Shown: in pieces, positions 48,053 to 57,495 of the stretch | How positions within the stretch are numbered: position 1 is the first letter of the stretch | Layout of the letters: every line of letters begins with the position of its first letter | Assembly: GCA_030247575.1 (NCBI GenBank) | Contig: JAOTRV010000013.1 | Coordinates: 42,926 to 106,925, forward strand | Reading direction: 5' to 3' | DNA: 64,000 nt | From: Sulfuritalea sp. | GTDB lineage: Bacteria > Pseudomonadota > Gammaproteobacteria > Burkholderiales > Rhodocyclaceae | Translations under genes and position numbers: made by a program | Notes under the pieces: model-generated | What the model was told of the DNA's origin: nothing | Database searches by the model: none | The model's input: only the letters and a program-made list of their open reading frames with translations

Positions 48053-50158
48053 ATGGCCGAAATCACCCAATCCCAATTCGCCGCCAACCTGAAGAAGTAT
48101 TACACCTTCTACACCGGCGGCTTCGTCAGCTTCGTCATCCTGGTCGGCATCCTCGAACAACTAGGCGTGCCGAACAAGATCCTCGGCTACATCTTCCTGT
48201 TCGCTACCATCGCCCTGTATGCCGGCATCGGCTTCATGTCGAAGACGGCGGAGGTCGGCGAGTACTACGTCGCCGGCCGAAGGGTGCCCGCCCTGTTCAA
48301 CGGCATGGCGACCGGCGCCGACTGGATGTCCGCTGCCAGCTTCATCGGCATGGCTGGCACCCTGTACCTGTCCGGTTATGACGGCCTCGCTTTCGTGCTG
48401 GGCTGGACCGGCGGCTACTGCCTGGTCGCGATCCTGCTGGCGCCTTACCTGCGCAAGTTCGGTCAGTTCACGATTCCGGACTTTCTCGGCGCCCGCTTCG
48501 GCGGCCACCTGCCGCGCTTCATCGGCGTGATCGCCGCCATCGTCTGTTCCTTCACCTACGTGATTGCGCAGATCTACGGTGTCGGCATCATCACCTCGCG
48601 CTTCACCGGCCTCGAATTCCAGGTCGGCGTGTTCGTCGGTCTGGCCGGCATTCTGGTGTGCTCCTTCCTCGGCGGCATGAAGGCGGTGACCTGGACCCAG
48701 GTGGCCCAGTACATCATCCTGATCGTGGCCTACATGATCCCGGTGGTCTGGCTGTCGGTGAAGCACACCGGCATCCCGATCCCGCAGATCTCCGCCTACA
48801 CCTCGGCCCTGCCCAAGGTGACGGCACTGGAAGCCGAGTTCAACGACAAGGCCACGCCCAAGGGCGCCAAGGAAGAGTCGGTGCGCGCCATTTTCCGTGA
48901 CCGCGCGGCTGCGGCGACGGCGAAGCTGGCCGGACTGGCGAAGGACGGCCCGGCTTTCCTCGCCGCCGAAAAGCAGAAGCTGACGGACAAGGTCGCGGCG
49001 CTCAAGGCTGAAGCTGCTCCCGATGCCAAGGCGATCGAAGCCGCCGAGAAGGCTGTCAAGGACTTCCCGGTCGATGCGGCAGCGGCCAAGACGGCCTGGA
49101 CCGCCGAGTCGAAAGTCGGTGCTCGCGCCGCGCCGACCAAGCGCCACGCCGAAGCCTTTGGCGTCGGTGGCAAGACGCCGGAAGAGATCGAGAAGAACCG
49201 CAGCAAGGCGAAGAAGAACTTCCTCGCCCTGATCATGTGTCTGATGATCGGCACCGCCGCTCTGCCGCACATCCTGATGCGCTACTACACCACGCCTTCG
49301 GTGAAGGAAGCGCGCCAGTCGGTGTTCTGGGGTTTGTTCTTCATCTTCCTGCTGTATTTCACGGCACCGGCCCTGGCTATCCTGGTCAAGTACGAGGTCT
49401 ACAGCAACCTGGTGGGGTCGAGTTTCGCGTCCTTGCCGGCCTGGGTCAGCAACTGGGCCACGGTGGACAAGACGCTGATGAACATCGCCGACATCAACAA
49501 GGACGGCATCGTGCAACTGGCGGAAATCGTCATCGGCGGCGACCTGATCGTGCTGGCGACCCCGGAAATCGCGGGTCTGCCCTATGTGATCTCGGGTCTC
49601 GTGGCAGCCGGCGGTCTGGCGGCGGCGCTGTCTACCGCTGACGGCCTGCTGCTGACCATCGCCAACGCCATGTCGCACGACCTGTACTACAAGATGATCG
49701 ACCCGAACGCTTCGACCGTACGCCGTATCGCGGTATCGAAGGGCTTGCTGCTGGTGGTGGCCCTGACGGCCGCCTACGTCACCAGCCTGAAGCCGGGCAA
49801 CATCCTGTTCCTGGTCGGTGCGGCTTTCTCGCTGGCGGCTTCGGGTTTCTTCCCGGCGCTGGTGGCAGGGGTGTTCTGGAAACGCGCCAATTATGTCGGT
49901 GCAGTACTGGGCATGAGCTTGGGTCTTGGGGTCTGCGCCTACTACATGTATCTGACCTATCCGTTCTTCGGCGTCAATGCACCGCTGTGGTGGGACATCA
50001 ATCCGATCTCCGCCGGCACCTTCGGCATTCCCGCCGGCTTCCTCGGCATCATCATCGGCAGCCTGATTTCCCCGGCGCCGAGCAAGGAGATCCAGGACCT
50101 GGTCGACCATGTCCGCTATCCGAATCTGGAAGGCGATATGGACACCAAGGGCGTCTGA
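48053..50158 (+). CDS. Sodium:solute symporter, VC_2705/ActP-like, with large hydrophilic insertion
   Basis: A 701-residue SSS transporter with the family signature blocks (VAGRRVPALFNGMATGADWMSAASFIG, GGLAAALSTADGLLLTIANAMSHDLYY). Substrate is probably acetate or another short carboxylate, inferred from family. A highly charged Ala/Lys-rich insertion of about 140 residues (about 245-385) interrupts the transmembrane core after helix 6; it resembles a coiled coil. Start 48053 gives MAEITQSQFAANLKKYYT; an upstream TTG at 48044 overlaps DUF4212. Confidence 0.9.
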   Translation: MAEITQSQFAANLKKYYTFYTGGFVSFVILVGILEQLGVPNKILGYIFLFATIALYAGIGFMSKTAEVGEYYVAGRRVPALFNGMATGADWMSAASFIGMAGTLYLSGYDGLAFVLGWTGGYCLVAILLAPYLRKFGQFTIPDFLGARFGGHLPRFIGVIAAIVCSFTYVIAQIYGVGIITSRFTGLEFQVGVFVGLAGILVCSFLGGMKAVTWTQVAQYIILIVAYMIPVVWLSVKHTGIPIPQISAYTSALPKVTALEAEFNDKATPKGAKEESVRAIFRDRAAAATAKLAGLAKDGPAFLAAEKQKLTDKVAALKAEAAPDAKAIEAAEKAVKDFPVDAAAAKTAWTAESKVGARAAPTKRHAEAFGVGGKTPEEIEKNRSKAKKNFLALIMCLMIGTAALPHILMRYYTTPSVKEARQSVFWGLFFIFLLYFTAPALAILVKYEVYSNLVGSSFASLPAWVSNWATVDKTLMNIADINKDGIVQLAEIVIGGDLIVLATPEIAGLPYVISGLVAAGGLAAALSTADGLLLTIANAMSHDLYYKMIDPNASTVRRIAVSKGLLLVVALTAAYVTSLKPGNILFLVGAAFSLAASGFFPALVAGVFWKRANYVGAVLGMSLGLGVCAYYMYLTYPFFGVNAPLWWDINPISAGTFGIPAGFLGIIIGSLISPAPSKEIQDLVDHVRYPNLEGDMDTKGV

Positions 50159-50208
50159 TCAGATTTATGGAGGAGGAGGGGGGTTAGGGAGAATACCCGC
50201 CCCCGTTG

Positions 50209-50243
50209 AACCGGCCCCTGGGCAACCTCGGGCCGGTTTTTTT
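50209..50243 (+). terminator. Rho-independent terminator of the symporter operon
   Basis: AACCGGCCC pairs with GGGCCGGTT and is followed by a run of T residues. Confidence 0.9.
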
Positions 50244-50245
50244 AT

Positions 50246-50390
50246 GTCCGCGCCTGAGGCGCGGACGGTATCCCCTTGTGGGGTATGTCCCGCGTGGATC
50301 GGAAGAGACGGTGCCCTTCGGTGAGGTATGCCTGACTTGGAAAGCCAGACGGTACCCCTTGGCGGGATATGGCAGCCCCGGCGAGGGCAG
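50246..50390. repeat. Hairpin and degenerate tandem repeats (about 42-base units)
   Basis: First comes a perfect hairpin, GTCCGCGCC/GGCGCGGAC with 3-base loop (50246-50266). Three units beginning GACGGTA/GACGGTG follow at 50264, 50307 and 50348, each with a CCCCTTGG-like and a GGGNTATG-like block. They fill most of the 327-base gap, which contains no gene I can support. Confidence 0.65.
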
Positions 50391-50437
50391 GGCGCGATCC
50401 GCGCTCAGGCTTGCGGCGATTCAAGCAGCACGAGTTC

Positions 50438-50460
50438 GCCGTGCCGCCGGCGTCTACTGT
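50438..50460 (+). repeat. Dispersed bipartite repeat, copy 6 (intergenic)
   Basis: Exact GCCGT-N7-GCGTCTACT match just downstream of the TPR gene end. Confidence 0.75.
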
Positions 50461-50485
50461 CGGCCGGACGGCCGCGGGTCGAAAA

Positions 50486-51076
50486 TCAGAAAGGAAGTTC
50501 CGGAATGAGTTTCATCAGATCGGCGCGCGCGGTGTCCTTCACCAGCTTTCTTGCGCGTTTGGGCTCGAACGTAACCAGGCGCTTGACGATGCTGGTCACG
50601 TCGTCCGGCCGGTTGGCATGATGATAGGCCATGCCCAGCTGGTAGAAACCCTCGCCGCTCATCGGTTGCAGTTCGACCACCTTTTCCAGCGCCTTTACGG
50701 CTTCGTCGTGCTGCCCCAGGCGCGCATGCGCGAGGCCCATGCCGTACCAGGCCATGTCCTGCAGCGGCGTGAGGCGCACTGCCTCGGTGAAGGCGGCGAT
50801 CGCCTCCTTCGGCTTGCCCGCGTGTTCGCAGACGTAGCCGAGGTTGTACCAGTTGGCGCCGTCGTCCGGCGTCAGCGCCAGCGCCGCTTCGAACCACTTG
50901 ATGGCCACATCGTAATTCTTCCGCTTCGCCGCAATCGCGGCCAGGTGGCGCGCCGACTGCACGTCCTGCGGGTTCATCGCGAATGCCGTTCTGTAGGCCT
51001 CGAAGGCGCGATCTTCGCGGCCGAAGAAGTGAAGCAGCCAGCCGCGGGCATAATGCCGCCAGTGATCGTAATTCAT
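50486..51076 (-). CDS. TPR-repeat protein
   Basis: A 196-residue protein of tetratricopeptide repeats: successive blocks such as AIKWFEAALALTPDDGANWYNLGYVCEHAG, AIAAFTEAVRLTPLQDMAWYGMGLAHAR and AVKALEKVVELQPMSGEGFYQLGMAYH. The start MNYDHWRHYARGW is chosen because upstream codons overlap the divergent gene. It should act as a protein-interaction scaffold. The partner is unknown. Confidence 0.85.
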   Translation of the reverse strand: MNYDHWRHYARGWLLHFFGREDRAFEAYRTAFAMNPQDVQSARHLAAIAAKRKNYDVAIKWFEAALALTPDDGANWYNLGYVCEHAGKPKEAIAAFTEAVRLTPLQDMAWYGMGLAHARLGQHDEAVKALEKVVELQPMSGEGFYQLGMAYHHANRPDDVTSIVKRLVTFEPKRARKLVKDTARADLMKLIPELPF

Positions 51077-51115
51077 GAGATTGCCCAAGCAAAATAACGG
51101 AGACCGAAACATACC

Positions 51116-51424
51116 ATGAGCCACCCTGAACTACTCATTCTCGGCGTGCTGCGCGCGCTGGTCGAGGTTGCCGGATTGTTCCTGCTCGGCCAGGGCCTGC
51201 TGGCCCTGCTGGCCGGCAGCCGCCGACATACGAACACCATGTACAAGCTGTTTCTGATCGTCACTGCGCCGGTACTGAAGGTGGTGCGCAAGATCACGCC
51301 GCCGCAGGTTATCGAAAAGCATCTGCCTTTCGTTGCCTTCGCCCTGCTGTTCTGGCTCTGGATCGGCTTGGCGTATCTGAAGAAGCTTTACTGCGAAACC
51401 AACATGCTGCAGTGCTTTTCATAG
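51116..51424 (+). CDS. Small membrane protein (102 aa)
   Basis: Two hydrophobic segments (LGVLRALVEVAGLFLLGQGL and LPFVAFALLFWLWIGLAYL) with a basic loop between them. It may be YggT-like. The gene is divergent from the TPR gene and precedes the kinase gene. Confidence 0.75.
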   Translation: MSHPELLILGVLRALVEVAGLFLLGQGLLALLAGSRRHTNTMYKLFLIVTAPVLKVVRKITPPQVIEKHLPFVAFALLFWLWIGLAYLKKLYCETNMLQCFS

Positions 51425-51597
51425 CGTCCCGAACGGCGCATGAGGCTTTGGGTGTACACCGCGCCGCAGCCGGGCTTGTCGCGCAGGCGGGCGATCCCGT
51501 TCGCGGGGTTGTCGTCATGGGAAGCTGAAATCGCGCCGCCGGTATCGGCAGGGAAATGCGTGGCGCGATACGGCCCGAAGAACCGCAATTCGAAATC

Positions 51598-53535
51598 ATG
51601 AGCATCCATTTCGACCGGACGCGTGTCGCCCTGCTGTTGCTGCTTGCGGCGCTGCTCGCGGTCGGCATGTGGGCCTATCGCGGCGTCGGCGATTCCCTGC
51701 GCGAAATCCGCGCCGCCGACATGCGGGCACTGCTCAACACGCAGATCGGAACGCTGCAGCAGTGGATCTCCGAACGACGCCACGAGGCGGAGCAACTGGC
51801 CGCCGACCCGGACTTGAGCGCCGGCATCCGCAAGCTGGTTGCCGGCCGGGGTGACGGCGCCCTGATCATCGCCGGCGTTCTCGACCAGTCGGCGGCGCTC
51901 GGCGTGACAGGCGCGCGCGTGATCGACACGCGAGGCCGGATTCTCGCGGCGAAGGACGTGCAGCGCATCGGTTCCGACGTGACACCCGACTTTCTCGCTC
52001 ATCTTTCTCCGGTGCTCGCGGGACACCCGGCATTCGTGCGCCCTTATCGCGGGGCCGGCGCGGGGGACGTCGGTCGCGCCTGGGTCGCCGCGCCGATACG
52101 CGCGCCGAACGGCAGGATCGTTGCGGTGCTGGCCCTGGGGTCGCCGGTGGACAAGGGCTTCTCCGGTCTTTTCGAAGCGGCCCGTCCCGGCCGCAGCGGC
52201 GAAGCCCTGGCCTTCGATGCAGAGGGCTGGCTGCTGTCGCCGAGCCGGCATGCCGAGGAAATGCGGCAACGCGGGCTGGCGCCGCGCCTCGCCTTGCCCG
52301 ATGGGGAGACAGACCGCCTCACTCTGCTGGCGACCCGGACGGTGGCGGCACGCACCGACGGCGGCGAAGGCCTGTTGCTGCAACCCTACCCCAACTACCT
52401 CGGCCGCGATGTGATCGGCGCATGGCGCTGGTTGCGCGACCTCGATATCGGCATCGCCATCGAGATGGAAGCGGGCGAGGCCTATGCCCCGCTGACCTAT
52501 CTGCAGATCGGCTTCTCGGTCGTCCTGCTGCTGCTCTTCGCGGTGTGGCTGTCCGGCTTTCTGCCGCCGAGCGTCCTGGCCGGCCTGCTGCGGCGGGACG
52601 CCGGGGCGCGTCAGCTCGGCGCCTACCGGCTGCTGCGGCAGATCGGCGAAGGCGCCATCAGCAATGTATATCTGGCGCAGCATCGCATGCTCAAGCGGCC
52701 GGCCGCCGTGAAGGTGCTCAAGCCGCAGGCGGCCTCGGATGAGTGGACCGCGCGCTTCCAGCGCGAAGTCCAGCTTTCCAGTCTCCTGCACCATCCCAAC
52801 ACGATTCGCATCTACGATTACGGCACGGGCCCGACCGGGGAGTTCTACTACGCCATGGAGTATCTGGAAGGCCTGTCGCTGGCCGACCTCGTCGAGCGCT
52901 ACGGGCCGGTGCCGCCGGCCCGTAGCGCCTACATCCTGCGCCAGGCCTGCGCTTCGCTGTGGGAAGCGCATTCCTGCGGTCTGGTGCATCGCGACATCAA
53001 GCCGCAGAACATCATGCTGTGCGAGATTCGCGGCGAGCGCGACGTGGTCAAGGTGCTGGATTTCGGCCTGGTGAAGCAGGTGACGGGCGACAATACGCGG
53101 GACCTCACCGGCGCCATGCGCATCCTCGGCACGCCGCTCTACATGTCACCCGAGCGCATTCGAAACCCGAGCGATGCCGACGGACGCGCCGACATCTACG
53201 CGCTGGGCGCGGTCGGCTTTTTCCTCCTCACCGGCAAGCGCCTGTTCGAGACCGAAACGGAGCACGACCTGACCTACCAGGTGCTGCACACCGTGCCGCG
53301 CCTCGCTTCGGCATGCTCTCCCTATGCGGTACCGGCCGAGCTGGACGCCCTGATCGGCCGCTGCCTGGAAAAGGACCCGGCGGCGCGGCCGCAAACCATC
53401 GCCGAAGTCGCCGGCGTTCTCGACGGGGTGCTGGTGCACATGCCATGGACCCGCAGCCAGATCGACGGCTGGTGGAAAAGCTACTGGATCGGCGAGACCG
53501 ATCCGGAACGGCGCTTTACGGTACCCTATTCGTGA
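51598..53535 (+). CDS. Membrane-anchored Ser/Thr protein kinase with N-terminal extracytoplasmic sensor
   Basis: A 645-residue protein with the reverse order of PknB-type kinases: a membrane helix (residues 10-28), a periplasmic Cache-like sensor region, a second helix (about 301-322), then a C-terminal eukaryotic-type kinase domain. Kinase motifs are complete: IGEGAISNVYL (Gly loop, about 347), AAVKVLKP (Lys), HRDIKPQNIM (catalytic Asp), DFGLVK and GTPLYMSPERI. The start MSIHFDRTRVALLLLLA is used because it opens the membrane helix. Confidence 0.92.
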   Translation: MSIHFDRTRVALLLLLAALLAVGMWAYRGVGDSLREIRAADMRALLNTQIGTLQQWISERRHEAEQLAADPDLSAGIRKLVAGRGDGALIIAGVLDQSAALGVTGARVIDTRGRILAAKDVQRIGSDVTPDFLAHLSPVLAGHPAFVRPYRGAGAGDVGRAWVAAPIRAPNGRIVAVLALGSPVDKGFSGLFEAARPGRSGEALAFDAEGWLLSPSRHAEEMRQRGLAPRLALPDGETDRLTLLATRTVAARTDGGEGLLLQPYPNYLGRDVIGAWRWLRDLDIGIAIEMEAGEAYAPLTYLQIGFSVVLLLLFAVWLSGFLPPSVLAGLLRRDAGARQLGAYRLLRQIGEGAISNVYLAQHRMLKRPAAVKVLKPQAASDEWTARFQREVQLSSLLHHPNTIRIYDYGTGPTGEFYYAMEYLEGLSLADLVERYGPVPPARSAYILRQACASLWEAHSCGLVHRDIKPQNIMLCEIRGERDVVKVLDFGLVKQVTGDNTRDLTGAMRILGTPLYMSPERIRNPSDADGRADIYALGAVGFFLLTGKRLFETETEHDLTYQVLHTVPRLASACSPYAVPAELDALIGRCLEKDPAARPQTIAEVAGVLDGVLVHMPWTRSQIDGWWKSYWIGETDPERRFTVPYS

Positions 53536-53540
53536 ACAAA

Positions 53541-53569
53541 AAAAGCCGGCCCCGCGGGGCCGGCTTTTT
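53541..53569. terminator. Bidirectional terminator between kinase and actP genes
   Basis: AAAAGCCGGCCCC and GGGGCCGGCTTTT form a 13-base stem around GC, with A/T runs on both strands, so it can end both converging transcripts. Confidence 0.92.
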
Positions 53570-53586
53570 GTTTGCTGCGGTGCTGC

Positions 53587-55269
53587 TTAATGGCCGGAGG
53601 CGCTGGAACTGCCGACACCGGTTTCGGAGCGGACCAGTTGCGCCGGGAACGCGGCGCGTTCCTTCTTCGCCTGGGCGCTGTTGTCCAGCTTGGAGACGAT
53701 GTAGATCACCGCGAACGCCGCCGTCATCGAGAAGATCGCCGACGAGGCGTAGGGGAACAGCGCCGAACCCTTCGGGTTGCCCAGCGAAGCCTCCCACACG
53801 GCCGGCGACACGATGGTCAGCGCTACCGAGGAAACCAGGCCGACCGTGCCGCCTGCGACCGCACCCTTGGTAGTGCAATCCTTCCACAGCACGGACATGA
53901 ACAGCACCGGGAAGTTGGCCGAGCAGGCCACGGCGAAGGCCAGCATCACCATGAAGGCGACGTTCTGCTTCTCGAACACGATGCCGAGCAGCACGGCGAA
54001 GATGCCGAGGCACACCGTGGTGATCTTCGACACGCGCAGTTCGGTCGCGGAATCGACATTGCCATGGCGCCACACCGAGGCGTACAGGTCGTGCGATACG
54101 GCGGAAGCGCCGGACAGCGTCAGGCCCGCCACCACTGCCAGGATCGTGGCGAAGGCCACCGCGGAGATGAAGCCCATGAAGATGTCGCCGCCGACGGCCT
54201 TGGCCAGATGCACCGCGGCCATGTTGCCGCCGCCCTTGAGGCCCTTGGCGATTTCGCCATTGACGAAGTAGTCCGCCGGGTTGGGGATCAGGTTGGTGAT
54301 GGCGCCGAAGCCGATGATGAAGGTCAGGATGTAGAAGTAGCCGATCCAGGTCGTGGCCCAGCCCACCGACTTGCGGGCTTCCTTGGCGCTTGGCACGGTG
54401 AAGAAGCGCATCAGGATGTGGGGCAGGCCTGCGGTGCCGAACATCAGCGCCATGCCGACCGAGATGGCCGAGACCGGATCGGTGATCAGCGCCCCCGGAC
54501 CCATGATGGCGTCCTGCTTCGAGTGCACCTCGACCGCGCGCTTGAACATCGCCTCGGGGCTGAAGCCGAACTGGAACATCACCGCCAGCGCCATGAAGGT
54601 GGCGCCGGCCAGCAGCATGCAGGCCTTGATGATCTGCACCCAGGTTGTCGCCGTCATGCCGCCGAACAGCACATAGATCATCATGATCGCGCCCACCATG
54701 CTGACCGCGACGATGTAATCGAGGCCGAACAGCAGCTTGATCAACTGACCGGCGCCGACCATCTGCGCGATCAGGTAGAAGGCTACCACCACCAGCGAGC
54801 CGCAGGCCGCGAAGGTGCGGATCGGGCCCGGGTCGAAGCGGTAGCCGGCGACGTCGGCGAAGGTGTACTTGCCGAGGTTGCGCAGGCGCTCCGCCATCAG
54901 GAAGGTGATCACCGGCCAGCCGACCAGCCAGCCGATCGAGAAGATCAGGCCGTCGAAGCCGGAGCCGAACACCAGCGCGGAAATGCCGAGGAAGGATGCC
55001 GCCGACATGTAGTCGCCGGCGATCGCCAGGCCGTTCTGGAAGCCGGTGATGCCGCCGCCGGCGGTGTAGAAGTCCGCCGCGGTCTTGGTCTTGGCGGCGG
55101 CCCACTTGGTGATCCACAAGGTGATGCCGACGAAAATGCCGAACATCGTGATGGCGGTCCAGTTGGTCGCCTGTTTCTGCGCCTGGCCGAGGTCGGCGCC
55201 TGCTGCAATGGCGACGCCGGCCGCCAGCAGGGCGGCCGCGCCGCCGAGAATGTGTTTGGCCTTGATCAC
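53587..55269 (-). CDS. actP: Acetate/pyruvate-type sodium:solute symporter ActP
   Basis: A 560-residue SSS transporter with many membrane helices and the ActP blocks [29 protein letters not shown] and the VTNL-style core. The E. coli relative has about 549 residues, so length is normal. It starts 4 bases inside the DUF485 stop. Transport of acetate or short carboxylates is inferred from family and from the DUF485 partner. Confidence 0.93.
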   Translation of the reverse strand: MIKAKHILGGAAALLAAGVAIAAGADLGQAQKQATNWTAITMFGIFVGITLWITKWAAAKTKTAADFYTAGGGITGFQNGLAIAGDYMSAASFLGISALVFGSGFDGLIFSIGWLVGWPVITFLMAERLRNLGKYTFADVAGYRFDPGPIRTFAACGSLVVVAFYLIAQMVGAGQLIKLLFGLDYIVAVSMVGAIMMIYVLFGGMTATTWVQIIKACMLLAGATFMALAVMFQFGFSPEAMFKRAVEVHSKQDAIMGPGALITDPVSAISVGMALMFGTAGLPHILMRFFTVPSAKEARKSVGWATTWIGYFYILTFIIGFGAITNLIPNPADYFVNGEIAKGLKGGGNMAAVHLAKAVGGDIFMGFISAVAFATILAVVAGLTLSGASAVSHDLYASVWRHGNVDSATELRVSKITTVCLGIFAVLLGIVFEKQNVAFMVMLAFAVACSANFPVLFMSVLWKDCTTKGAVAGGTVGLVSSVALTIVSPAVWEASLGNPKGSALFPYASSAIFSMTAAFAVIYIVSKLDNSAQAKKERAAFPAQLVRSETGVGSSSASGH

Positions 55270-55580
55270 TTGGAAGCCTCCTTGACGATTTCGTCCTTGG
55301 TGGCATCGAACTCGGTGTTCGCCCGGCGGACATAGATCGCGGTGATGATGATGGTGAACACCAGCACGCCGATACCCATCGGAATGCCGATGGACATCGT
55401 GGCGCCGGCGCTTACCTTGGTGGCAAGAAACTGCTTGTCGAAGGCGATCAGCAGGATATAGCCGTAATACGCCAGCATCATCAGAATCGACATGATGATG
55501 GAGTAGCGGTTGCGCATGCGCACGAACTGCATGAACTTCGGATTCTTCTGAATCCGCTCGACAACGTCTTCGTCTTTCAT
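55266..55580 (-). CDS. DUF485 membrane protein (YjcH-like)
   Basis: A 104-residue protein with two membrane segments and the DUF485 start [28 protein letters not shown]-like region. It is the usual partner encoded in front of actP. A good ribosome site (GGAGG) lies upstream. Confidence 0.92.
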   Translation of the reverse strand: MKDEDVVERIQKNPKFMQFVRMRNRYSIIMSILMMLAYYGYILLIAFDKQFLATKVSAGATMSIGIPMGIGVLVFTIIITAIYVRRANTEFDATKDEIVKEASK

Positions 55581-55660
55581 ATATGCCTCCGGAGAAGGGA
55601 GATAGTTTTATTGGGTACGACCAAAGCGATAGTGCACCGCAGCATTCTAGTCCGTGACCT

Positions 55661-55700
55661 CTTACGCCGTCCTTACGCTTCCTGTAAGCAAGCCGTCAGC
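55661..55700. promoter_or_regulatory. Candidate regulator-binding region upstream of DUF485/actP
   Basis: Two direct CTTACG half-sites (55661 and 55672, 11 bases apart) are followed by CCTGTAAGC-N4-CCGTCAG (55681-55699). Such spacing is typical of OmpR-family sites, and the last motif is shared with the region upstream of the DUF4212 operon. Confidence 0.5.
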
Positions 55701-55732
55701 GGCAGGCCGGCACGACGCAATTGCACGCACCT

Positions 55733-55761
55733 TTGACGCGACCGCGGCTAGGGCCTATAAT
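55733..55761 (+). promoter_or_regulatory. Promoter of tRNA-Phe
   Basis: TTGACG (55733-55738), a 17-base spacer and TATAAT (55756-55761) lie 14 bases before the tRNA. Confidence 0.88.
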
Positions 55762-55774
55762 CCGCACCCTTTCC

Positions 55775-55850
<76 letters not shown>

Positions 55851-55856
55851 GAACAG

Positions 55857-55884
55857 AAACGGGGGTTCTTCGGAACCCCCGTTT
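55857..55884 (+). terminator. Terminator of tRNA-Phe
   Basis: AAACGGGGGTTC and GAACCCCCGTTT form a 12-base stem closed by TTCG. Confidence 0.9.
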
Positions 55885-55978
55885 CATTTATATATCCGCT
55901 TGCCGGCCGGTCAAGGCTTCGCTCAGAATGCGGCTCTCCTGTTCTTGCCGCGCCACAAGCGCCGGATAGAATCGTTCC

Positions 55979-56755
55979 ATGACTGCCACCCCTGATTACG
56001 AACGCCGCTTCGGCGGCATCGAGCGCCTGTACGGCGCCGGGGCGCTGTCGCGCGCGGCGGCGGCGCATGTGGTGGTGGTGGGTGTCGGCGGCGTCGGTTC
56101 GTGGGCCGCGGAGGCGCTGGCGCGTTCCGGCGTGGGGCGGCTGACGCTGATCGATCTGGACCATGTCGCCGAATCCAACATCAACCGCCAGATTCACGCC
56201 CTCGGATCGACGCTCGGCGCGGCCAAGGTGACGGCCATGCGCGAACGCATCGCGGCGATCAATCCGGCCTGCGGGGTCGACGCCGTCGAAGAGTTCATCG
56301 ACGAGCGCAACCCGGCCACCCTGATCCCGCCCTGCAATGCGGTGATCGACGCCATCGACCATGTGCGCGCCAAGGCCGCGCTGATCGCCTGGTGCCGCCG
56401 TGCCGGCGTTCGCATCGTGACTACCGGCGCCGCGGGCGGACGCCTCGACCCGACGCGGATCGAGGTCGCCGATCTGTCGCGCACCACCCAGGATGCGCTG
56501 GCCTCGAAAGTCCGCGCCCAGCTGCGGCGGGACTACGGGTTCCCGCGCGACCCGAAGAAGAAGTTCGGCATCGAGTGCGTGTATTCGCCCGAGCAGGTTC
56601 ACCGTCCCGCCGGCGTCGACTCCTGTGACGTTGCCGGCGGCTTCGATGCGGCCGCCGGACTCAACTGCGCCGGCTACGGCTCGTCGGTCGCGGTCACCGC
56701 AAGTTTCGGTTTCGTTGCGGCATCGAGGGCACTCGCCGGTATACTTACGGCATGA
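55979..56755 (+). CDS. tcdA: tRNA threonylcarbamoyladenosine dehydratase TcdA (ThiF/E1 family)
   Basis: A 258-residue E1-like enzyme that cyclises t6A to ct6A in tRNA. It shows GVGGVGSWAAEALARSGVG (ATP loop), the Asp in LIDLDHV, and the SNINRQIHALGSTLG segment. The C-terminal GYGSSVAVTASFGFVAASRAL matches TcdA. Residues RPAGVDSCDV in a variable loop overlap a degenerate copy of the dispersed repeat (56601-56623). The stop overlaps the next start. Confidence 0.92.
   Translation: MTATPDYERRFGGIERLYGAGALSRAAAAHVVVVGVGGVGSWAAEALARSGVGRLTLIDLDHVAESNINRQIHALGSTLGAAKVTAMRERIAAINPACGVDAVEEFIDERNPATLIPPCNAVIDAIDHVRAKAALIAWCRRAGVRIVTTGAAGGRLDPTRIEVADLSRTTQDALASKVRAQLRRDYGFPRDPKKKFGIECVYSPEQVHRPAGVDSCDVAGGFDAAAGLNCAGYGSSVAVTASFGFVAASRALAGILTA
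56601..56623 (+). repeat. Degenerate copy of the dispersed repeat (in tcdA)
   Basis: ACCGT-N7-GCGTCGACT: keeps the spacing, with two changes from the exact form. Similar degenerate copies are at 17889-17911 (plus strand, cupin gene), 57043-57065 and 59595-59617 (minus strand, SDR and nadD genes). Confidence 0.45.
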
Positions 56756-57495
56756 CGAACCCCCCCGTGGTCCTGGTTACCGGCGCCGCCCGCCGCGTGG
56801 GCGCGGAGATCGTGCGCGCGCTGCATGCCGCGGGCGCCTGCGTGGCGATTCACTATCGCGCGTCGGCCGCCGACGCGGCGGCCCTTGCCGCCGAACTGAA
56901 TGCGGCGCGGGACGAATCCGCCGCGGTCTTCGGCGCCGACCTGCTGGAAATGGCCGCGCTGTCGCAACTGGTGGAATCGGTCGTGGCGCGCTTCGGCCGG
57001 CTCGATGCGCTGGTGAACAACGCCTCGTCCTTCTACGCCACAAGAGTCGGCGCCGTCGACACGGCGGCATGGGACGATCTGGTCGGCTCCAACTTCAAGG
57101 CGCCGCTGTTTCTGGCCCAGGCCGCCGTGCCGCATCTCGAGGCCAGCGGCGGCTGCATCGTGAACATCACCGACATCCATGCCGAGCGTCCGCTCAAGGG
57201 CTATCCCTTGTACTGTGCGGCGAAGGCCGGCCTGCTGGGACTGACCCGCGCCCTGGCGCTGGAGCTGGGCCCGCGGGTGCGGGTCAATGCGGTGGCGCCG
57301 GGCCCGATCGAATGGCCACAGGGCACAAGTGACTTTCCGCCGGCCGAGCGCACGGCTATCATCGAACATACATTGCTGAAGCGCGTCGGATCGCCCGCCG
57401 ATATTGCCCGCACCGTCAAATTTCTCGTCTTCGACGCGCCGTATGTCACCGGGCAGGTGATCAACGTCGACGGCGGCAGAACGGCTCACCTGTGA
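56752..57495 (+). CDS. Pteridine reductase-like SDR (FolM type)
   Basis: A 247-residue short-chain dehydrogenase with TGAARRVG (nucleotide loop), NNASSFY, catalytic Tyr and Lys in [10 protein letters not shown] and the diagnostic PGPIEWPQG segment of pteridine reductases. It would reduce dihydrobiopterin or dihydromonapterin with NADPH. Residues [10 protein letters not shown] coincide with a degenerate dispersed repeat (57043-57065). It is coupled to tcdA and ttcA by short overlaps. Confidence 0.85.
   Translation: MTNPPVVLVTGAARRVGAEIVRALHAAGACVAIHYRASAADAAALAAELNAARDESAAVFGADLLEMAALSQLVESVVARFGRLDALVNNASSFYATRVGAVDTAAWDDLVGSNFKAPLFLAQAAVPHLEASGGCIVNITDIHAERPLKGYPLYCAAKAGLLGLTRALALELGPRVRVNAVAPGPIEWPQGTSDFPPAERTAIIEHTLLKRVGSPADIARTVKFLVFDAPYVTGQVINVDGGRTAHL

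Noticed and set aside
53572-55335. Long plus-strand frame across actP/DUF485
   Set aside because: Low-complexity His/Gln/Arg-rich translation opposite to well-conserved transporter genes; an antisense shadow.
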